Origin: DATBLE01 sp963775695
GTDB lineage: Bacteria; Actinomycetota; Thermoleophilia; Gaiellales; Gaiellaceae
Assembly: GCA_963775695.1 (NCBI GenBank)
Contig: CAVZJU010000003.1
Span: forward strand, 186,001-250,000
DNA: 64,000 nt
Direction: 5' to 3'
The notes below the pieces were generated by a model that saw only the letters and a list, made by a program, of their open reading frames with translations, did no database searches and had not been told where the DNA came from. Position numbers and translations under genes: made by a program. Positions 49,115-57,997 of this stretch are shown here, one piece after another. Position 1 is the first letter of the stretch, and each line of letters starts with the position of its first letter.

Positions 49115-50731
49115 CTAGCCGAAGGTGAAAGCGTAGGCCGAGACGCCGGGTGAGAACCGAAGCTCGAGCACGGCCTCGTCGATCGAGCCTCGGTCGACCA
49201 GGGTGTACAGGCGGTCCGAGGTGACGCGCACGACCCCGTGGGGCTTGCCGTCGACGAGCACCTGCACCGTTCCGTGGCCGCCGAGGACGAGGTAGACCTT
49301 GCGCGCGTAGTAGCGGAGCTGCAGGCGCGCGTCCTTCCCGGCCACGATCCGCTGGGCCCGCACCGTCCAGCGTCCGCCGTAGGCGAAGTCGTCCTTGCCA
49401 AGCGCCGGCGGGAACGTGTACGCCGCCTCCTTGTCCGGGTAGAGCTTCGAGCCGGTGAAGCGGTCGATCCGGTCGTACCCGAGGTACGTTTCCGGCGTCA
49501 GCTGGCCTGCGGGAGTCAGGTCACGGAGCCGGTCCGAGGCGGGCGAGGCCGGCTTCTCGCCGAGCAGGCTGCGGATGTTCTCCTCCGTTACGGAGTAGTT
49601 TCCCTCGCCGAAGTGGGCGTAGCGCACCTCGCCGTTCCGGTCGATCAGGTACTTCGCCGGCCAGTACTGGTTGCCGTACGCGTTCCAGGTGCCGTACCCG
49701 TTGTCGAGAGCGACCGGGTAGCGGACGCCGAGCCGCATCACGGCGGCGCGCACGTTCGACGGAACGTGCTCGAACGCGAACTCGGGCGTGTGGACGCCGA
49801 CGACCACGAGCCCTTCCTTCCGGTACATGCGGTACCAGGCCTCGACGTGCGGGAGGGTGCGCAGGCAGTTGATGCACGAGTACGTCCAGAAGTCGACCAG
49901 GACGACCTTGCCGCGCAGCTCCTGCATGGTCAGAGGCTTGCTGTTCAGCCAGCCGTCGATGCCGGCGAAGTTCGGAGCGGGTCCGTAATCGGGGAGCGCG
50001 GACGAAGCCGTCGCGGCAGGGGCGCGATCGACGACGTTGACGCCGCGCTTGAACGAGCCCTTCCCGAGGTCGCTCAGCAGCGAAGACGTCGGGAACGACA
50101 CCTTCGCCAGGTCCTCGTCGACGTTGAAGAGGAGCACGACGGCCAGTGCCGCGACGATTGCGCCGAAGGCGATCCGGAAGCGCTGCATCCCGGAGCGCAA
50201 CCGCTGGCTGGCGGCCCGTCCGCCGAGCGCGATCGCGAGCAGGACGACCGAGAAGCCGAGCGTGTAGGCGGCCGCGACGAGGAACGCCTTCAGACCGAAG
50301 TCGCCGGACGCAGCGGAGGCGGTGACGTACGCGAGCGCAACGCCCGCGCACGGGACGAAGACGAAGCCCAGCGCGCAGCCGAGCACGAAGCCGCCGCCGA
50401 GGTCGCCGGCCGGGCGCCGGGAGAGGCGGGTCAACGGACGCTCGATCCACTCGCCCACCTTGGGGACGATCAGCACGATCGCAATCACGAACAGGAGCGC
50501 GATCGAGACGTTGCGCAGCAGATCCTTCGGCAGGCCGAGCCGGTCGAGAATCCAGGTCGCGAAGAGAATCGAGACGAGGAAGGAGAGCGCGAGGCCGGCG
50601 ATGATCGCGAACGGGCGGCGCCTGTTCTCGCCGATGCCTCCTGCCAACACGATCGGCAGCACGGGCAGGACACACGGCGAAACAGCCGTGATCAGTCCCG
50701 CCACGAACGCGAAGACGATCGCGAGGACCAT
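49115..50731 (-). CDS. dipZ: DipZ-like CcdA-thioredoxin fusion
   Basis: 538 residues. Residues 1-225 are a CcdA electron conduit with six helices and the conserved cysteines in S-P-C-V-L-P-V-L-P (Cys20) and V-F-V-P-C-A-G-V. A TlpA-like thioredoxin domain (about 255-395) has W-T-Y-S-C-I-N-C-L-R-T. The last 120 residues are a beta-rich, carbohydrate-binding-like domain (G-G-H-G-T-V-Q-V-L-V-D-G). This order is that of mycobacterial DipZ. It passes reducing equivalents from cytoplasmic thioredoxin to extracytoplasmic disulfides. Confidence 0.92.
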   Translation of the reverse strand: MVLAIVFAFVAGLITAVSPCVLPVLPIVLAGGIGENRRRPFAIIAGLALSFLVSILFATWILDRLGLPKDLLRNVSIALLFVIAIVLIVPKVGEWIERPLTRLSRRPAGDLGGGFVLGCALGFVFVPCAGVALAYVTASAASGDFGLKAFLVAAAYTLGFSVVLLAIALGGRAASQRLRSGMQRFRIAFGAIVAALAVVLLFNVDEDLAKVSFPTSSLLSDLGKGSFKRGVNVVDRAPAATASSALPDYGPAPNFAGIDGWLNSKPLTMQELRGKVVLVDFWTYSCINCLRTLPHVEAWYRMYRKEGLVVVGVHTPEFAFEHVPSNVRAAVMRLGVRYPVALDNGYGTWNAYGNQYWPAKYLIDRNGEVRYAHFGEGNYSVTEENIRSLLGEKPASPASDRLRDLTPAGQLTPETYLGYDRIDRFTGSKLYPDKEAAYTFPPALGKDDFAYGGRWTVRAQRIVAGKDARLQLRYYARKVYLVLGGHGTVQVLVDGKPHGVVRVTSDRLYTLVDRGSIDEAVLELRFSPGVSAYAFTFG

Positions 50732-50737
50732 CGCTGG

Positions 50738-53224
50738 TTATTCGGACGCCGAAGCCTGCCCGGTTGTTACAGATTCGTTTGTTTCCGCGGAGGCCGGTTC
50801 CTTGCCGGTCTGCTCGACGCCGCGCTGGATGGCCTGAGCTGCAGCGGCCGGCTTCTTCTTCCGCCGGCGACGCCGACGGCGGCCCGGATGCGCCTTCGGC
50901 GCCGGAAGGTCGTCGGCGAGCGCGGTTGCGACCTCGTTGATCGTGCCGAGGCTCTCGCGGGCGGCCTCCAGATGGTGGTTCGCGCGGGGCGTGTAGCCGT
51001 CGGCGGAAGCGAGCAGGGCGGCGGCGGTGCCGATCGGGAGCTCTCTGGCGGCGGCGGCCAGCTTGACCGCATTCTCCTCGTGCCGCTGGCCGCGTGAGTT
51101 CGCGAGCGCGCCCAGCAGCCGCTTGGCCTCCTGATACTCGGCGCTCGCCTTGCGGTCGAGCACCTTGCGCACCGCGCGCGCGAGGCGCCAGGTCCAGCGC
51201 GCGAGGATCTGGTCGGGCGCGTCGGGCTTGCCCTCTCCGATCGCGCGCAGCAACACCCGCACGCCCTGGACGCGGTCCTTCTCCCACGGAGGTGCCTGTG
51301 TGACGAGGGTGACGAGGTCGTCGAAGCTCATCCGGTCGACCGGCGTCGACACCCGATCGGAGAGCGCCATCAGCCGCAGCCGCCGGTTCGGGTTCTCGGC
51401 GGCGCAGGTGAAGAGGAACTGATCGAGCGCCGCCTTGCTGGCGCGAGCGCTCAGCTTCTCGACCAGCCCGACGCGGTCGTCGAAGCGGGCCTGGCGGCCG
51501 GCGATCCGTGCCCAGAAGCGCTGCTCCTCCTCGTCGAGGTAGCGCGGGTCGACGCGTTGCCATTCGCGCTGGATCACGGCGAGGCGCCGACTGACGTCGG
51601 GTGTGACCGGCACGAGCCACGGTGCGGGCGACAGGCGACGGCGCGCCCGCCGTTGCACGCGACGGCGCGGCGCCGGCGTGACGCGGGCGCCTTCGCGGTA
51701 GAAGTCGGCGCCGAGCAGGGAGTGGAGCGTGACCACGCGGTCGGAATGGGTCGCGCCCTTCTGGACGAAGTCGACCACGATCCCGGCCTCCTTGCGCGGG
51801 TGGAGGCGCATGATCCGGCCGATCCGCTGCTGGTAGACGCGCCGGCTGGCGGTGGGGGCGAGGTGCATGACCACGGTCGCGCGCGGTGAGTTCCACCCCT
51901 CGGCGAGCAGCATCGCGTTCACGAGCACGTCGATCTCGCCGCGCTCGTACGCCGCGAGGATCTCGGCCAGCCGGACGGGCGGCGTGCGGCCGCTGACCGC
52001 CTCGGCCTTCAGCCCGGCTGCGCGGAACTCCTGCGCGAGGTTGTAGGCATGGTCGACGCCGGCGGCGTAGACGATGCCGGCCGTCGAGTCGAAACGGTCG
52101 CGGTAGAGGCTGGCAGCCGCCTGGTTGAGGGCGACATGGTCGAGTACCTTGGCCAGCGCTTCCTGGTCGAAGTCGCCGCCGACGATCGGCACGGAGTTGA
52201 TCGCCGCGGCGGGCGGGACGCGGAGGCAGCGGAGGGGCGCGATCAGACCGCGGCGGGCGGCGTCGGCGAGCGGGAGGTCGTCGACCGAGGCAGGGAAGAC
52301 GTCGGAGACCTGTTTCGCGATCAGCTGCTCCGTCGCGGTCATACCGATGTAGATCGGTTCCGGGAAGCTGCGGATCGCAGCGCTCGTCTTCTCGCCGAGC
52401 GCCGTGTGCGCCTCGTCGCAGATCACGAGCTGGTACGCCTCGCGGTTCAGCTCCTTGACGTGGCGCGCGAACCAGGCGTAGGTCTGGATCGTGATCGGAT
52501 CGCGCTTCGGCGACGCGCTCGTCCCGGTGATCTCGGGCGTGATCCGTTCGCCGTAACCCTCGTCCTTCAGCTCGCGGTTGAACTGGGTGACCAGCAGGCG
52601 CCGGTGGGTGAGGATCAGAACGCCGATCGTCCGCGCGGCCTCGACGAAGCCGGCGGCGGCGATCGTCTTCCCCGACGCGGTCGGATGCCGGAACCGGTAG
52701 CGGCGGATGGCACCCGGGTCGTTCTGCGGCGAGAGCGCATCGGCCGGGTCGAGCTCCTCGAGGGGCTCGTGCACGGCGTGGTCCCCGTTGTCGCCGTTGT
52801 CCCCGTTCTCGTCCTCTTCCTCGTCGTACTCGTCCTCCGCCTCATCGGCGACCGCCTCCGGCTGGCGCTGCGCCGCGGCGATCAGCTCGGTCAACATTCC
52901 GGCGAGCGCGTCCACCTGGTGGCGGCGCAGCTCTGTGCCCGACTTCAGGTGCGGCGGTTTCTCGCTCAGAACCCGCTCCAGCCCGAGCATCAGCGCGTAG
53001 CGGATCCTCCATTCGGGCGAGGGCTCCTTCGCGCCCGCGTCCAGCTCCGCCAGGGCGTCGTCGAGCGCGCGGCGACGGGCGGTCCCGGACGCGAGCACCT
53101 GGCCCAAATCCTCCTCCGGATGGAGGAACGGCTCGCCGGCCCACGCGCCGGCGCGTTCGGCCGAGGCGACGAGCGAACTCGTCGCCTCAGGAGCAGTCAA
53201 GAGTTGAGCGGTGGTTTCCTGCAT
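50738..53224 (-). CDS. SF2 DEAD/DEAH-box helicase with acidic linker and basic tail
   Basis: 828 residues. After an N-terminal helical part comes a very acidic linker (about 145-170) with D-N-G-D-N-G-D repeats. The motor has Walker A H-P-T-A-S-G-K-T, motif II I-C-D-E-A-H-T-A-L, motif III M-T-A-T-E and motif VI Q-R-I-G-R-I-M-R. A long helical C-terminal part ends with a run of Arg/Lys. The motor resembles the UvrB/ResIII group. No nuclease domain or restriction partner is seen. It ends 6 bases before dipZ. Confidence 0.88.
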   Translation of the reverse strand: MQETTAQLLTAPEATSSLVASAERAGAWAGEPFLHPEEDLGQVLASGTARRRALDDALAELDAGAKEPSPEWRIRYALMLGLERVLSEKPPHLKSGTELRRHQVDALAGMLTELIAAAQRQPEAVADEAEDEYDEEEDENGDNGDNGDHAVHEPLEELDPADALSPQNDPGAIRRYRFRHPTASGKTIAAAGFVEAARTIGVLILTHRRLLVTQFNRELKDEGYGERITPEITGTSASPKRDPITIQTYAWFARHVKELNREAYQLVICDEAHTALGEKTSAAIRSFPEPIYIGMTATEQLIAKQVSDVFPASVDDLPLADAARRGLIAPLRCLRVPPAAAINSVPIVGGDFDQEALAKVLDHVALNQAAASLYRDRFDSTAGIVYAAGVDHAYNLAQEFRAAGLKAEAVSGRTPPVRLAEILAAYERGEIDVLVNAMLLAEGWNSPRATVVMHLAPTASRRVYQQRIGRIMRLHPRKEAGIVVDFVQKGATHSDRVVTLHSLLGADFYREGARVTPAPRRRVQRRARRRLSPAPWLVPVTPDVSRRLAVIQREWQRVDPRYLDEEEQRFWARIAGRQARFDDRVGLVEKLSARASKAALDQFLFTCAAENPNRRLRLMALSDRVSTPVDRMSFDDLVTLVTQAPPWEKDRVQGVRVLLRAIGEGKPDAPDQILARWTWRLARAVRKVLDRKASAEYQEAKRLLGALANSRGQRHEENAVKLAAAARELPIGTAAALLASADGYTPRANHHLEAARESLGTINEVATALADDLPAPKAHPGRRRRRRRKKKPAAAAQAIQRGVEQTGKEPASAETNESVTTGQASASE

Positions 53225-53356
53225 AGGGGCAGCGACGGTGCGCTGCGGACGTTCTCAGAAGGCGCCCGACACCCCGACGGGCGTCACGCCGCGAAGCATA
53301 GCGGGTCGGGCGGGGCCGCGGCCAGCCTCGGACGAGTGAATCGCGATACTTGTCGG

Positions 53357-54001
53357 GTGGCGGATTGGGCGGCGCTGTTCGAGCACGAAACCCGGCGCTA
53401 CCGGGACGGGGAGGAGCGGCTCGGCGATCCGGGCGACGAGCGCCAGCGGCAGCTGACGCGACTGGGAAACGCCGCCTGGGGGGCCGGGCTCTGCCTGCTG
53501 ATGCAGGGCGACGACGCCCGTCCTTGGCTCGAGCTCGCGGCCGGGCGCTGGCGCGAGAGCTACGCCGACGCTCCTCCCGGGAGCTGGGGGCGGCCGATCG
53601 GCGCGATGAAGGCGCTCGTCCTGGCCGGCGATGGGCCCGGAGCCGAGGAGGCGGCCCGCTGGGCACTCGCCGAGGGGGCTGCCGAGTCGGAGTCGCCGAT
53701 CGGCCGCTACGCCGCGGCGCTCGCCTGCTCCGTTCTCGGCGACTGGGCGCACGCACGAATCCACGCCGACGCGATCCGCATCCGCGACGACTTCCCGCGC
53801 GACGTCGGCGACGCGCTGGCGATGATCGCCGCCGAGGACGTCATCGGCTACGTCGAGGCGGTCGAGTCGGTGCTCGAGTCGTTCGAGACGCGCGAGGAGT
53901 ATCTCGAGGACGTGCCGGCTGCCGACACGGTGCTCGTGCTTCAGGCCCTGGCTGCGCGGCGCAACATGGCCACGGATCTGACGTCTGATCTGTTGCCGTG
54001 A
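53357..54001 (+). CDS. Helical (TPR-like) protein of unknown function
   Basis: 214 residues from a GTG (alternative GTG at 53336). Helical repeats (R-Q-R-Q-L-T-R-L-G-N-A-A-W-G-A-G, A-M-K-A-L-V-L-A-G-D-G-P-G-A-E-E) look TPR-like. The C-terminal half contains Y-V-E-A-V-E-S-V-L-E-S-F-E-T-R-E-E-Y. I do not recognise the family. It is divergent from the helicase and its stop overlaps the 49-aa gene start (GTGA). Confidence 0.7.
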   Translation: MADWAALFEHETRRYRDGEERLGDPGDERQRQLTRLGNAAWGAGLCLLMQGDDARPWLELAAGRWRESYADAPPGSWGRPIGAMKALVLAGDGPGAEEAARWALAEGAAESESPIGRYAAALACSVLGDWAHARIHADAIRIRDDFPRDVGDALAMIAAEDVIGYVEAVESVLESFETREEYLEDVPAADTVLVLQALAARRNMATDLTSDLLP

Positions 54002-54147
54002 GCCTGAGGAGACGGCTGGAGGAGCGCCGCGGGCGCAAACGACGCAAGGAGGCCGAGCGGCTCGGCCAGATCGATCCCGAGGAGGCCCGGCGCCTGCGTG
54101 ACCTCACCTCGCCGGTGAAGGCCAAGTGGGGCTACTACCCGAAGTAG
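53998..54147 (+). CDS. 49-residue highly basic protein
   Basis: GTG start overlapping the previous stop. Sequence opens L-R-R-R-L-E-E-R-R-G-R-K-R-R-K-E, a charged helix, and ends V-K-A-K-W-G-Y-Y-P-K. The strict coupling and tidy end support a real gene; it could bind nucleic acid or be the last part of a two-subunit protein. Confidence 0.65.
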   Translation: MSLRRRLEERRGRKRRKEAERLGQIDPEEARRLRDLTSPVKAKWGYYPK

Positions 54148-54165
54148 AAGGCTGGCTGGCTCTGC

Positions 54166-54193
54166 AGGGACAGACCCGGAGGAGTCTGTCCCT
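54166..54193. terminator. REP-like palindrome serving as terminator
   Basis: AGGGACAGAC-N8-GTCTGTCCCT, a perfect 10-bp stem between convergent genes; the right arm reaches the pgl stop codon. It is the best copy of the repeat also found in nadE and at 46.0 kb. Confidence 0.65.
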
Positions 54194-54866
54194 AGAGAAC
54201 GGCCGCGGCAGCGCGGTCGAGGATCGCGACCGTCTCGACGCCCCGAACCAGGCTCGCGGGCGTGTCGGGCGACGGCTCGCCCGCGAACGCACGGCCGACG
54301 GCCTCGGCCTTCCCCTCGCCCGTGACGAGGTAGAGCATCACGCGCGCGGCGGCGAGTGCCGGCCGCGTCAAGGTCACCCGCGGGACGAACGGCTCCATTC
54401 CCGCCTCGGCGACAACCGCCCGCCGCTCGGTCTCGTCGAGCGCCGGCGCGTTCGGGAAGAGCGACGCGGTGTGCCCGTCCGGGCCGATGCCCATGACCGC
54501 GAGGCCGAGGGTCACACCCTGGAGCGCGGCGTCGTACTCGGCCGCCGCATCCTCGGGTTCGAGTTCGCCCCGGACGCGGTGCACCTCGGCGGGCGCCCGC
54601 GCGAGCCCGTCCAGCAGCGACTCGCGGACGACGCGGTAGTTCGACTTCCCGTCGGCGGGCGGGACGCAGCGCTCGTCGATCCACCAGAGCTCGACCGCGC
54701 TCCAGTCGGGACGCAGGATGCCGACACGCTCGTAGGCCGGCCGCGGCCCCGAGCCCCCGGAGACGCCGATGTGCCCGCCCCCTCCCGCTGCCTCCGCGAT
54801 CAGCTGCGCAGCCGCCTCGACCGCCTCCTCGGCGGTGTCGACGATGCGGAGATCGACCGGGCTCAA
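54192..54866 (-). CDS. pgl: 6-phosphogluconolactonase
   Basis: 224 residues. G-V-S-G-G-S-G-P-R near residue 35, W-W-I-D-E-R-C-V-P (about 63) and G-I-G-P-D-G-H-T-A-S-L-F-P (about 125) are the Pgl signatures. It hydrolyses 6-phosphogluconolactone in the oxidative pentose phosphate pathway. The TTG start at 54866 was chosen because it overlaps the proC stop (TTGA). zwf and gnd are not seen here. Confidence 0.93.
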   Translation of the reverse strand: MSPVDLRIVDTAEEAVEAAAQLIAEAAGGGGHIGVSGGSGPRPAYERVGILRPDWSAVELWWIDERCVPPADGKSNYRVVRESLLDGLARAPAEVHRVRGELEPEDAAAEYDAALQGVTLGLAVMGIGPDGHTASLFPNAPALDETERRAVVAEAGMEPFVPRVTLTRPALAAARVMLYLVTGEGKAEAVGRAFAGEPSPDTPASLVRGVETVAILDRAAAAVL

Positions 54867-55678
54867 CCGCCGTCCTCGGCGAGCTCCCGCGAGCGCTCCA
54901 TCGCCGCCTGGATCGCGTTCAGGAAGGCGGCTCGCACCCCGGCGGCTTCGAGCTCGCGGATCGCGCGGATGGTCGTCCCGCCCGGAGAGGTGACCGCCTC
55001 GCGCAGCTCGACCGGGTGGATGTGCTCGTCGCGGAGGAGCTTGGCGGTGCCGAGCATGGTCTGGACGACGAGCTGGGTGGTCACTTCGCGCGAGAGCCCG
55101 AGCAGGAGGCCCGCCTCGATCATCGCCTCGGCCAGGAGGGCGAAGTACGCCGGGCCCGAGCCGGAGACGGCGGTGACCGCGTCCATGTACGGCTCCGGCA
55201 CACGCACCACGGCGCCGAGGTGAGAAAGGCACTCCTCCGCCAGCGCCAGGTGCTCCTCGCCCGCGTGAGCGCCTGAGCAGATGCCGGCGATCCCCTCGTG
55301 GACGATCGACGGCGCGTTCGGCATCGCGCGGACGACGGGAACGCCGGCCGCGATCCGGCTTTCGATCCGCGCGGTACGGATCGCGGCCGCGACGGAGAGG
55401 ACGGTCTGTTCGGGTGAGAGCTGCGGCCCGATCTCGCCGAGCAACGACTCGATGTCCTGCGGCTTCACCGCGACGACGACCAGCCCGGCGCCGGCGGCGG
55501 CCTCGCCGTTCGAGAGCGTGGCCTGGATTCCGTAGTGGCCGCGGAGCTCGCCGGCACGCTCGTCTCGACGGCACGAGGCCACGACCTCGGATGACTCCCG
55601 CCACCCGGCACTGAGCAGGCCGCCGAGCAGCGACTCGCCGATCTTCCCGCAGCCCAGGATCGCGACTCGCCGGCTCAC
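54863..55678 (-). CDS. proC: Pyrroline-5-carboxylate reductase
   Basis: 271 residues. NAD(P)H motif A-I-L-G-C-G-K-I-G-E-S-L-L near the N-terminus, then V-V-A-V-K-P-Q-D and R-A-M-P-N-A-P; the C-terminal substrate site is V-T-S-P-G-G-T-T. It performs the last step of proline synthesis. The GTG start overlaps the stop of the upstream isomerase, and the stop overlaps pgl's TTG. Confidence 0.95.
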   Translation of the reverse strand: MSRRVAILGCGKIGESLLGGLLSAGWRESSEVVASCRRDERAGELRGHYGIQATLSNGEAAAGAGLVVVAVKPQDIESLLGEIGPQLSPEQTVLSVAAAIRTARIESRIAAGVPVVRAMPNAPSIVHEGIAGICSGAHAGEEHLALAEECLSHLGAVVRVPEPYMDAVTAVSGSGPAYFALLAEAMIEAGLLLGLSREVTTQLVVQTMLGTAKLLRDEHIHPVELREAVTSPGGTTIRAIRELEAAGVRAAFLNAIQAAMERSRELAEDGG

Positions 55679-56424
55679 GCGACGAGTCTACGCAGCCAGA
55701 CGCACGCCGCCTCGAGCCGGTCGGCGTCGATCTCGCCGTCCGCGCCCACCGCGGACATCTCCAGCGTCAGGGTGCCGTCGTACGGCAGCCGGTCGAGGAA
55801 GCCGTCGATGTCGAGCGTGCCCTCCCCCGGGAGGAGATAGCGGCGTGGCCTGGTGCCCCAGACCGCCGGGTCGAAGTCCTTCACGTGGACGTGGGCGATC
55901 AGCTCGCCGAGCTCGTGGGCCCGGTCGAGCTGGCCGTGGAGCGCGAGGAACTCGGTGTCGAGCGTGACCCGGCAGCGCGGGTCGCGCTCGCAGGCGCGGC
56001 GGACGTTGTCGAGCGGCGTGCCGAGGGTGCACGGAATCGTCTCGACCGCGAGGGTCAGCCCCTGTTCCTCGGCGGCGTCGAGCAGGCGTGGGAGATGCGC
56101 CAGGTTTCGCTCGAGGTAGCGGTCGCCGTCGGGGAGTTCCCAGAGGTGGAGGACGATCGTGGTCGCGCCGAGCGCTGCCGCGATCCGGCAGTTCAGGCCG
56201 AACCGATCCAGCGCCGGATGGTCGCCCGACAGCGTGGCGCCGATCGCCTTGTCGGCGTGTGCGACCACGATCGGGAGGCCGTGCAGGTCGTCGACCACGC
56301 CCTCGTCCCAGGCCGTGTAGATCGACAGCTCGAGGTCGGCAGGCGGGACGTACCGGACGATCCGCAGGTGGTCGGCGAAGTCGGGGTTGCGTGTGACCGA
56401 CCCTGTCGAGATCAGCGGCCTCAC
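55675..56424 (-). CDS. Sugar phosphate isomerase/epimerase (AP endonuclease 2 fold)
   Basis: 249 residues. TIM-barrel features with metal-site candidates E in A-V-E-T-I-P, D in T-L-D-T-E-F, H in H-V-H-V-K-D and E in T-L-E-M-S-A. Such proteins act on sugars or inositols with a divalent metal. It heads the isomerase-proC-pgl operon, whose genes overlap by 4 bases each. Confidence 0.85.
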   Translation of the reverse strand: MRPLISTGSVTRNPDFADHLRIVRYVPPADLELSIYTAWDEGVVDDLHGLPIVVAHADKAIGATLSGDHPALDRFGLNCRIAAALGATTIVLHLWELPDGDRYLERNLAHLPRLLDAAEEQGLTLAVETIPCTLGTPLDNVRRACERDPRCRVTLDTEFLALHGQLDRAHELGELIAHVHVKDFDPAVWGTRPRRYLLPGEGTLDIDGFLDRLPYDGTLTLEMSAVGADGEIDADRLEAACVWLRRLVA

Positions 56425-56452
56425 GCGGCCTCCCTCGCCTCCGGCTCGGTCG

Positions 56453-56479
56453 CGCGGGGGAAACCCTGTTTCCCCCGCG
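56453..56479. repeat. Strong hairpin upstream of the isomerase operon
   Basis: CGCGGGGGAAAC-CCT-GTTTCCCCCGCG, a perfect 12-bp stem, in the 136 bases between alkA's stop and the isomerase start. It could terminate alkA or regulate the operon. It resembles the hairpin at 49089 (GGGGGAAC/GTTCCCCC). Confidence 0.6.
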
Positions 56480-56560
56480 GGTCCCCTTCCCGCTGCGCGG
56501 CTGCGTCGCCGTTCTCTGGGGGAACCTCCCGGTTTCCCCTTGCCCCCTCCCCGCAGCCGC

Positions 56561-57400
56561 TCACGCGGCGGCCCGGGCAGTGCGGATCAGGCCGTGTGAG
56601 AAGCCGGCGAGGAGGTACACGCTCGCGAGCCCCGCCCACTCGCCGTACGGCTCGAGCAGCTCGGCCGTCTCCCACCCCTCGACCCGGCGGCCGCGCATCG
56701 CTCCCAGCAGCTTCACGAGACCGAGGTCGCCCTCGAGGCCGCGGTCGAAACGGCCGAGTCCCTCGAGGCAGACGACGCCGAGCGACCACGGGCCGAGGCC
56801 GCGCTCGCGCAGGAGCCGGGCGGAGACCGCGGCCGTCGGCTCGTCCTTCAGCCGCTCGAGCTCGAGCGAGCGGGTCAGCCGCGCGAGCGTGGCGCCGCGG
56901 CGGGCGTGGAGGCCGAGCCTGCGCAGCTCCGCCGGCGAGAAGCGGGCGAGGTCGGAGGTCGTCGGCGGGATGCTCAACCCGTCACGGCGCCCGGTGGCGG
57001 CGCGGACGATCCGCCGCTCCATCGCCCGCGCCTCGCTCGCCAGGATCAGCTGGCCGCAGAGCGCGCGGAGCAGGGCCTGGGCGACGGTCGCCAGCCGCAC
57101 GGGACGGAGCCCGCGCAGTCGACGCACGGTCGAGCCGAGCAGCGGGTCGCGCTGGAAGCGGAGGACGAACGGGGTGTGGTCGTCGTCGAGCGCGAGGCAG
57201 AAGCGGAGCTGGTCGAGCGCCTCCTCGCCGGTCGCGCGCAGGCAGACGACGCCGTCGGGCCGCTGCCAGGCCACCCCGCGGCCGGCAGGAACGACTGCGT
57301 TCAGGATCCCGTCGCGGAACGTGCGCGTTGCATCGGACGCTCGCCTCGCCGATAGGGCGAGCGAATAGGGACCCCGAGGGCGCAGGTCGGCAGCGACCAT
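56561..57400 (-). CDS. DNA-3-methyladenine glycosylase II-like (AlkA/HhH-GPD)
   Basis: 279 residues from the ATG at 57400. The HhH-GPD part has G-L-G-P-W-S-L-G-V-V-C-L-E-G-L-G followed by the catalytic aspartate in E-G-D-L-G-L-V-K. Residues 1-110 look like the AlkA N-terminal domain. It excises alkylated purines in base-excision repair. Its start is 15 bases from a divergent HD-GYP fragment. Confidence 0.86.
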   Translation of the reverse strand: MVAADLRPRGPYSLALSARRASDATRTFRDGILNAVVPAGRGVAWQRPDGVVCLRATGEEALDQLRFCLALDDDHTPFVLRFQRDPLLGSTVRRLRGLRPVRLATVAQALLRALCGQLILASEARAMERRIVRAATGRRDGLSIPPTTSDLARFSPAELRRLGLHARRGATLARLTRSLELERLKDEPTAAVSARLLRERGLGPWSLGVVCLEGLGRFDRGLEGDLGLVKLLGAMRGRRVEGWETAELLEPYGEWAGLASVYLLAGFSHGLIRTARAAA

Positions 57401-57415
57401 GGAGGGTCGAGCATA

Positions 57416-57808
57416 GTGGCCGGTCCCGCCGGCGGCTACGCGGGAGCACTGACGCCGGAGGAGCGCGCCCTGATCGAGACGCACGCGGCGGAGGGCGAGA
57501 AGATGCTCGCCCAGGTGGGCGGGCTGCTCGGCCAGGTCGGGAAGATCGTCCGCTCGCACCACGAGCGTTTCGACGGCACGGGCTACCCCGACGGGCTTGC
57601 CGGCGAGGAGATCCCGCTGATCGCCCGGATCGTCGCCTGCTGCGACGCGTTCAACGCGATCACCACCGACCGTCCCTTCCGCAGGGCACTGCCTGTCACG
57701 ACCGCCGTCGCCGAGCTGCGAGCCCAGGCGGGCCGGCAGTTCGACGCGGCCGTGGTCGACGCGCTGATCACCGTGGTTCGTGAGCCAGTGACCACCGCCC
57801 GGGCCTGA
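57416..57808 (+). CDS. C-terminal half of an HD-GYP domain (truncated phosphodiesterase)
   Basis: 130 residues. H-H-E-R-F-D-G-T-G-Y-P-D-G-L is the HD-GYP GYP motif and R-I-V-A-C-C-D-A-F-N-A-I follows normally. The first half with the metal-binding H-D is missing; the frame begins just before L-T-P-E-E-R-A-L-I. It lacks the c-di-GMP catalytic metal set, so it is a remnant or a non-enzymatic module. With 15 bases to the divergent alkA start there is little space for a promoter. Confidence 0.65.
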   Translation: MAGPAGGYAGALTPEERALIETHAAEGEKMLAQVGGLLGQVGKIVRSHHERFDGTGYPDGLAGEEIPLIARIVACCDAFNAITTDRPFRRALPVTTAVAELRAQAGRQFDAAVVDALITVVREPVTTARA

Positions 57809-57920
57809 CATTACGCTCGGCCGATGCCTGACGCCGTCGTCGTCGGCGCCGAGGAGGCAGGCGCCCGGTCCGTATGGACGTGGCCTTCCGAGTGGCATTT
57901 GCCACCCAGTCTCTGAGACT

Positions 57921-57948
57921 GGAACTGAAACGTTTGTGTGACAGTTCC
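57921..57948. promoter_or_regulatory. Inverted repeat upstream of the methyltransferase
   Basis: GGAACTG (57921) and CAGTTCC (57942) with 14 bases between, 50 bases before the methyltransferase ATG. GGAAC is also an ECF-sigma -35 core. Confidence 0.4.
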
Positions 57949-57997
57949 TCCACAGGGGTCCGCGGGAACGGCGGGATACCCTCTGCCGAGCTTGGAG

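Noticed and set aside
49238..54001. Long + strand frames opposite dipZ and the helicase
   Set aside because: Only the last part, from 53357, is coding; the rest is antisense to conserved domains.
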